A stretch of 64,000 nt of DNA. Source: Limnoperna fortunei (Eukaryota; Mollusca; Bivalvia; Mytilida; Modiolidae). The notes beneath the pieces are model-generated. The model was not told the DNA's origin and did no database searches. It worked only from the letters and a program-made list of their open reading frames with translations. Position 1 is the first letter of the stretch, and each line of letters opens with the position of its first letter. The stretch lies in contig OX104122.1 in the NCBI GenBank assembly GCA_944474755.1, forward strand, positions 19,555,714-19,619,713. The letters run 5' to 3'. The position numbers were made by a program, and so were the translations under genes. This document shows positions 60,811-64,000 of this stretch, piece after piece.

Positions 60811-62645
60811 CTAATTTGAATACAAAGGTTTGGTACAGACATGCAAGCTATTTTATCCACATATAAAAAAACAACGAATCTTTATTTGTATGTTTTACTC
60901 TATGTTTTTACATGTAAGCGCTCAAGAATTTTAACAATTTGTTTTAACCTTCAATCATAATTGTTTTAACATCTATAGACTTGTGCATGTAGATGTAAAA
61001 TATCGATAATGTTGCTTAGCATCACGACGCATTATGCAGTCGATCCCCGTTTTGTTTTTAAATAGCCTATAGTTTATTCAGTACATCTAACAGCAGGATT
61101 ATCTACTTAGAAAGCAGGAAGTTTAGAAAAAAATTGTTTGATTTGCTTTTTCTCGTCGCATCCTATTGATAGTGTTAGGCGAAGCATTACGTCATTGATT
61201 GATAGAAATGTACCTTATGGAAAATGAAAATTTGTCAGATATTTGTAAACTGTAGGACACAAATTTAAATGTTTTTCAGTCAAGAACATGATCAGCAAAA
61301 CTCAATTTCGCATGTTTTGATAAATGATTTCCAAAAAAATAGGTTGTTATTAAAAAGTTAAAATTATTAATAAAAAAACGACCTTGATGATGGCATTTAA
61401 AATGCATTAAAACAAAAAAAATATTCCTTTTAAACGAACCGTTTTATTTTCAGTTATACGGGTTGCTTACTGTTCCGCAGCACCTGTTGTTCGTGTTATT
61501 CAAATTTAGGTGTTTGTTTTGTGTGTGATGGTAAGGAAGTGTTCTAACAGTTTCACTATTAGACACGCCCTCTAGGAACAACCCTCAAATATCTTTTTTG
61601 TTATTAAAATCAAGCGATGTTTTACAGCTCAAGATTATTACATGATTATTGAAATTGCCAATTAAAAATACCTTACGCTTGACAGACATCATTGCAGCTC
61701 ATTAAAGATAATCGGTTAATATTCATGCAGAGAAATATTTTGTTCAAACTTATCCCTCTGTGGAATTAGTTAACATGCTCGCGATTTATCTGTAGCAAGA
61801 CATTTTCTATCTAATGTAATTGTTTCTAATTCTTGATTTTCTTGGTTTTAGGGTATAGAAAATTCAATAAAAGGAAATGTCTTATTAAAACACGTTTACC
61901 AGCGTTATTCAAATGACTTTATAAACATTCGAACACTAGGTTTTAGGCTGTCCTTGGCATAATCCATGATCATAATTTTAGCTGTGACTAAAGCCGAGAG
62001 CATAGTACACGAGCTATCTTTTTGTCGTTTCTCTTTTCATCAAATCCAGTTGCTTTCTTAAACTCTGTGGATGATATGACAATCTGAACAATGAAACACG
62101 ACCAAATCAGCTATGTTTATAAGAGTTTATCATATTTTCAGTTTTAAATACAAAAACTCTACCAAATTTACGATTTCAACTTCGCGACACTTTAAATTAA
62201 CAATTTAAAATCTAACAAATTTACGATTCGACCAAACAAAGATTTCAACATGGCAACTATAAAAAATGAACGAATTTAAAATCTATTATTTGGTAGGACA
62301 AATACAAATAGGAAACCTTTAAAAAGCTGTTGTATTTGTCATCTTTCTGTTTCACTTTCGCCGACTTAAAAAAAATTACAACTGCTTTATTGTTTAATTT
62401 TAATAAAGTTTATTATTATACTAAAAATGAAAAGCGTTTATATATGAGCTAACTCAACAGATTCCTCTTAAACGATCGATTTTACCAATCAATGAAAACT
62501 AAACCTTCATTCGTTATAATTCTAATAAAATGTATTAAAATTATGTCTCGATCATTACATAGCTGTTTTCTATGTGTATGAATTCGTACTCGGTATGTAT
62601 AATTCGACAGTTTACTGTGTATACACTGCTTTACATTACGCTGAC
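60811..62645. other. Gene-free AT-rich DNA
   Basis: No gene recognised. A loose internal repetition of CAAATTTACGATT occurs near 62160-62230. Confidence 0.5.
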
Positions 62646-62647
62646 CG

Positions 62648-62745
62648 ACATCTTCGTTAGGCAAGGGTTACGATCCGATACTGTTACCTAAAGATAAGAA
62701 GATAAGGGTATCGGATCTTAACCTTTGGCTAGCGAAGATGGTTGA
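62648..62745. mobile_element. MITE-like imperfect hairpin, about 95 bp
   Basis: CATCTTCGTTAGGCAAGGGT pairs with the complement of CCTTTGGCTAGCGAAGATG, and the inner GATCCGATAC pairs with GTATCGGATC; the loop is AT-rich. No target duplication identified. Confidence 0.65.
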
Positions 62746-62989
62746 CCGATTAAATAATGAAATACATATTTGAGTTAAATAATTCTTTTTTATGACATCC
62801 CTTTACGCGCATGTGTAAATGACGTAAAACGAGGACATACTAGTAATACCAAATTACTTTTGCCCAGTCTTGTTAATTATATTTGGAACACAATACTTTA
62901 TTGGAAAATATTGTCAGGAATCAACATAAATATTGAGAAATCTTGATAGATTGATGACTATTTTCCAACCAGCAGCTATCCTCAGAACT

Positions 62990-63520
62990 AGAACAAGGAA
63001 CCATAGAACTGAGTTTGTTTCCTTTATTAGGTTTTACGCCACTTTCAAGAATGGTTCAGCCATATCATGGTAGACATTTTAATGTTGAGTGCAGAGCTGC
63101 TAAAATGAATATTTATGAAAACAAAATATATAAATAATTAATTAAGTAAATCTTACTTTAAACAAAACTGAACCATATTGAAGATTCGTGTATTTATAGT
63201 TAGATTAACCAGGATCTCTGTCCACCCGTGAAAACTTCTGACCTTCGGCAGGAAAGCAGTCTAGGTTATTTTAGGTTTTAGTCAACCGGACCATGCCCGA
63301 AGTACGGTTCAAACACCTAACCATAAACCACGACCCTGTCACCAGTATAAACCCTGACGTTTGTCAAAAAATAGTCATTTCTTTAAGGCGAGCGCACGTT
63401 CCGCGAAGCATGGCTCAATCTAATAATCAGATTACTGACACAAAAGTGTTCAATAGCAGATGGTTAGGTAGGTGAACAATTTAGACCAATCGGCCACTTA
63501 GGCCCTTAATCGATTGAAGA
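62990..63520 (-). mobile_element. SINE-like composite, minus strand
   Basis: Minus strand: an A-box-like GTGGCCGATTGGTCTAA near 63490, a possible B box near 63415, and a 3' phrase CCATGATATGGCTGAACC (63047-63064 on plus) shared with copies at 30.4 and 42.0 kb. The interval also contains unrelated AT-rich sequence, so the element may be interrupted. The short forward frame at 63293-63475 is not a gene in my view. Confidence 0.4.
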
Positions 63521-64000
63521 ATAGATCGCCAGAGAATATATAGTCCTTTATCACGTGATGTGTCTAATTGAAAACAGTCTGTAAAATAGATTTTGCTTTA
63601 ATATAGTGTAACAATAAATAATTATTGTAATAATTTATTTTAAAACGCCAAAAAATAACACATATTCAAAAATTACCTTTCGTTTATTAAAGTAACAATA
63701 TTTTTGCATGTGTACAAAATGAAAAAAACAATTTTGAAAACAGTAAAAAAGGAATAGAGAAATAATTAAAGTTGGTGTCCACCATAGCGTGTTGGTAAGT
63801 TCCTCAATTCGTATTAGGCGGACTCCTTACAATCACTTAGAGATAAAAAAAAGACAAGAAGCTAGTTAAGTCCTTTAATCTCTCTCAAAACATTCCTCAA
63901 ACTGCTGACTTGATGCATCTCATGTATCCAAAAGAGCTTGTGACACTCAGGACACTAATAGGTCTCGTTTATATTTAAATTAATATCTCGAAATCAACAC
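63521..64000. other. Gene-free AT-rich DNA
   Basis: No coding or repeat signature recognised up to the window edge. Confidence 0.5.

Overview
The window is nuclear DNA of an invertebrate animal, most likely a bivalve mollusc. It is AT-rich, has spliced host exons, and carries a dense mix of repeats: tRNA-derived SINEs, Penelope-like elements with hammerhead ribozymes, a Ngaro-type tyrosine-recombinase retrotransposon, decayed LINEs and long minisatellite arrays. The species cannot be named from the sequence alone. One host gene is clear. Nearly everything else recognisable is mobile or tandemly repeated.

Layout. (1) 1-2521, minus strand: four exons of a Hes (hairy/enhancer-of-split) bHLH-Orange repressor; its 3' end lies beyond the left edge. 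Upstream DNA (2.5-3.6 kb) holds a Hairy-type site and several CSL (Notch effector) consensus octamers. (2) 3.9-10.86 kb: a 30/32-bp satellite in two blocks, separated by about 5.6 kb of nested retroelements. These are a 5'-truncated LINE, two divergent GIY-YIG endonuclease ORFs of different Penelope-like families joined by a perfect 94-bp inverted repeat, a SINE, and two nearly identical 550-bp units each carrying a canonical type I hammerhead ribozyme on the minus strand (retrozyme-like). (3) 10.86-21.7 kb: gene-poor, with foldback/MITE-like elements, short tandem repeats, one candidate spliced exon and a 44-bp minisatellite. (4) 21.70-26.46 kb: a Ngaro-type element with split direct repeats (A1-ORFs-B1-A2-B2), zinc-knuckle Gag, RT-RNase H and tyrosine recombinase, all frame-broken. 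(5) 26.8-35.5 kb: two more decayed LINEs, a 284-bp hAT-like element nested in the first with an exact 8-bp target duplication, and several SINEs. (6) 35.5-43.2 kb: mostly unannotatable, with one TIR element. (7) 43.18-60.55 kb: about 17.4 kb of a 37-bp satellite organised into kilobase-scale higher-order blocks. (8) 60.8-64 kb: a foldback element and a SINE.

The most interesting material is the 7.1-9.8 kb Penelope/hammerhead complex, where non-coding tandem ribozyme units share their tail with an adjacent Penelope-like element. Next is the 37-bp array, whose consensus has no stop codon in any forward frame and which shows stepwise higher-order amplification. No operon-like cooperation between genes is expected or seen here.
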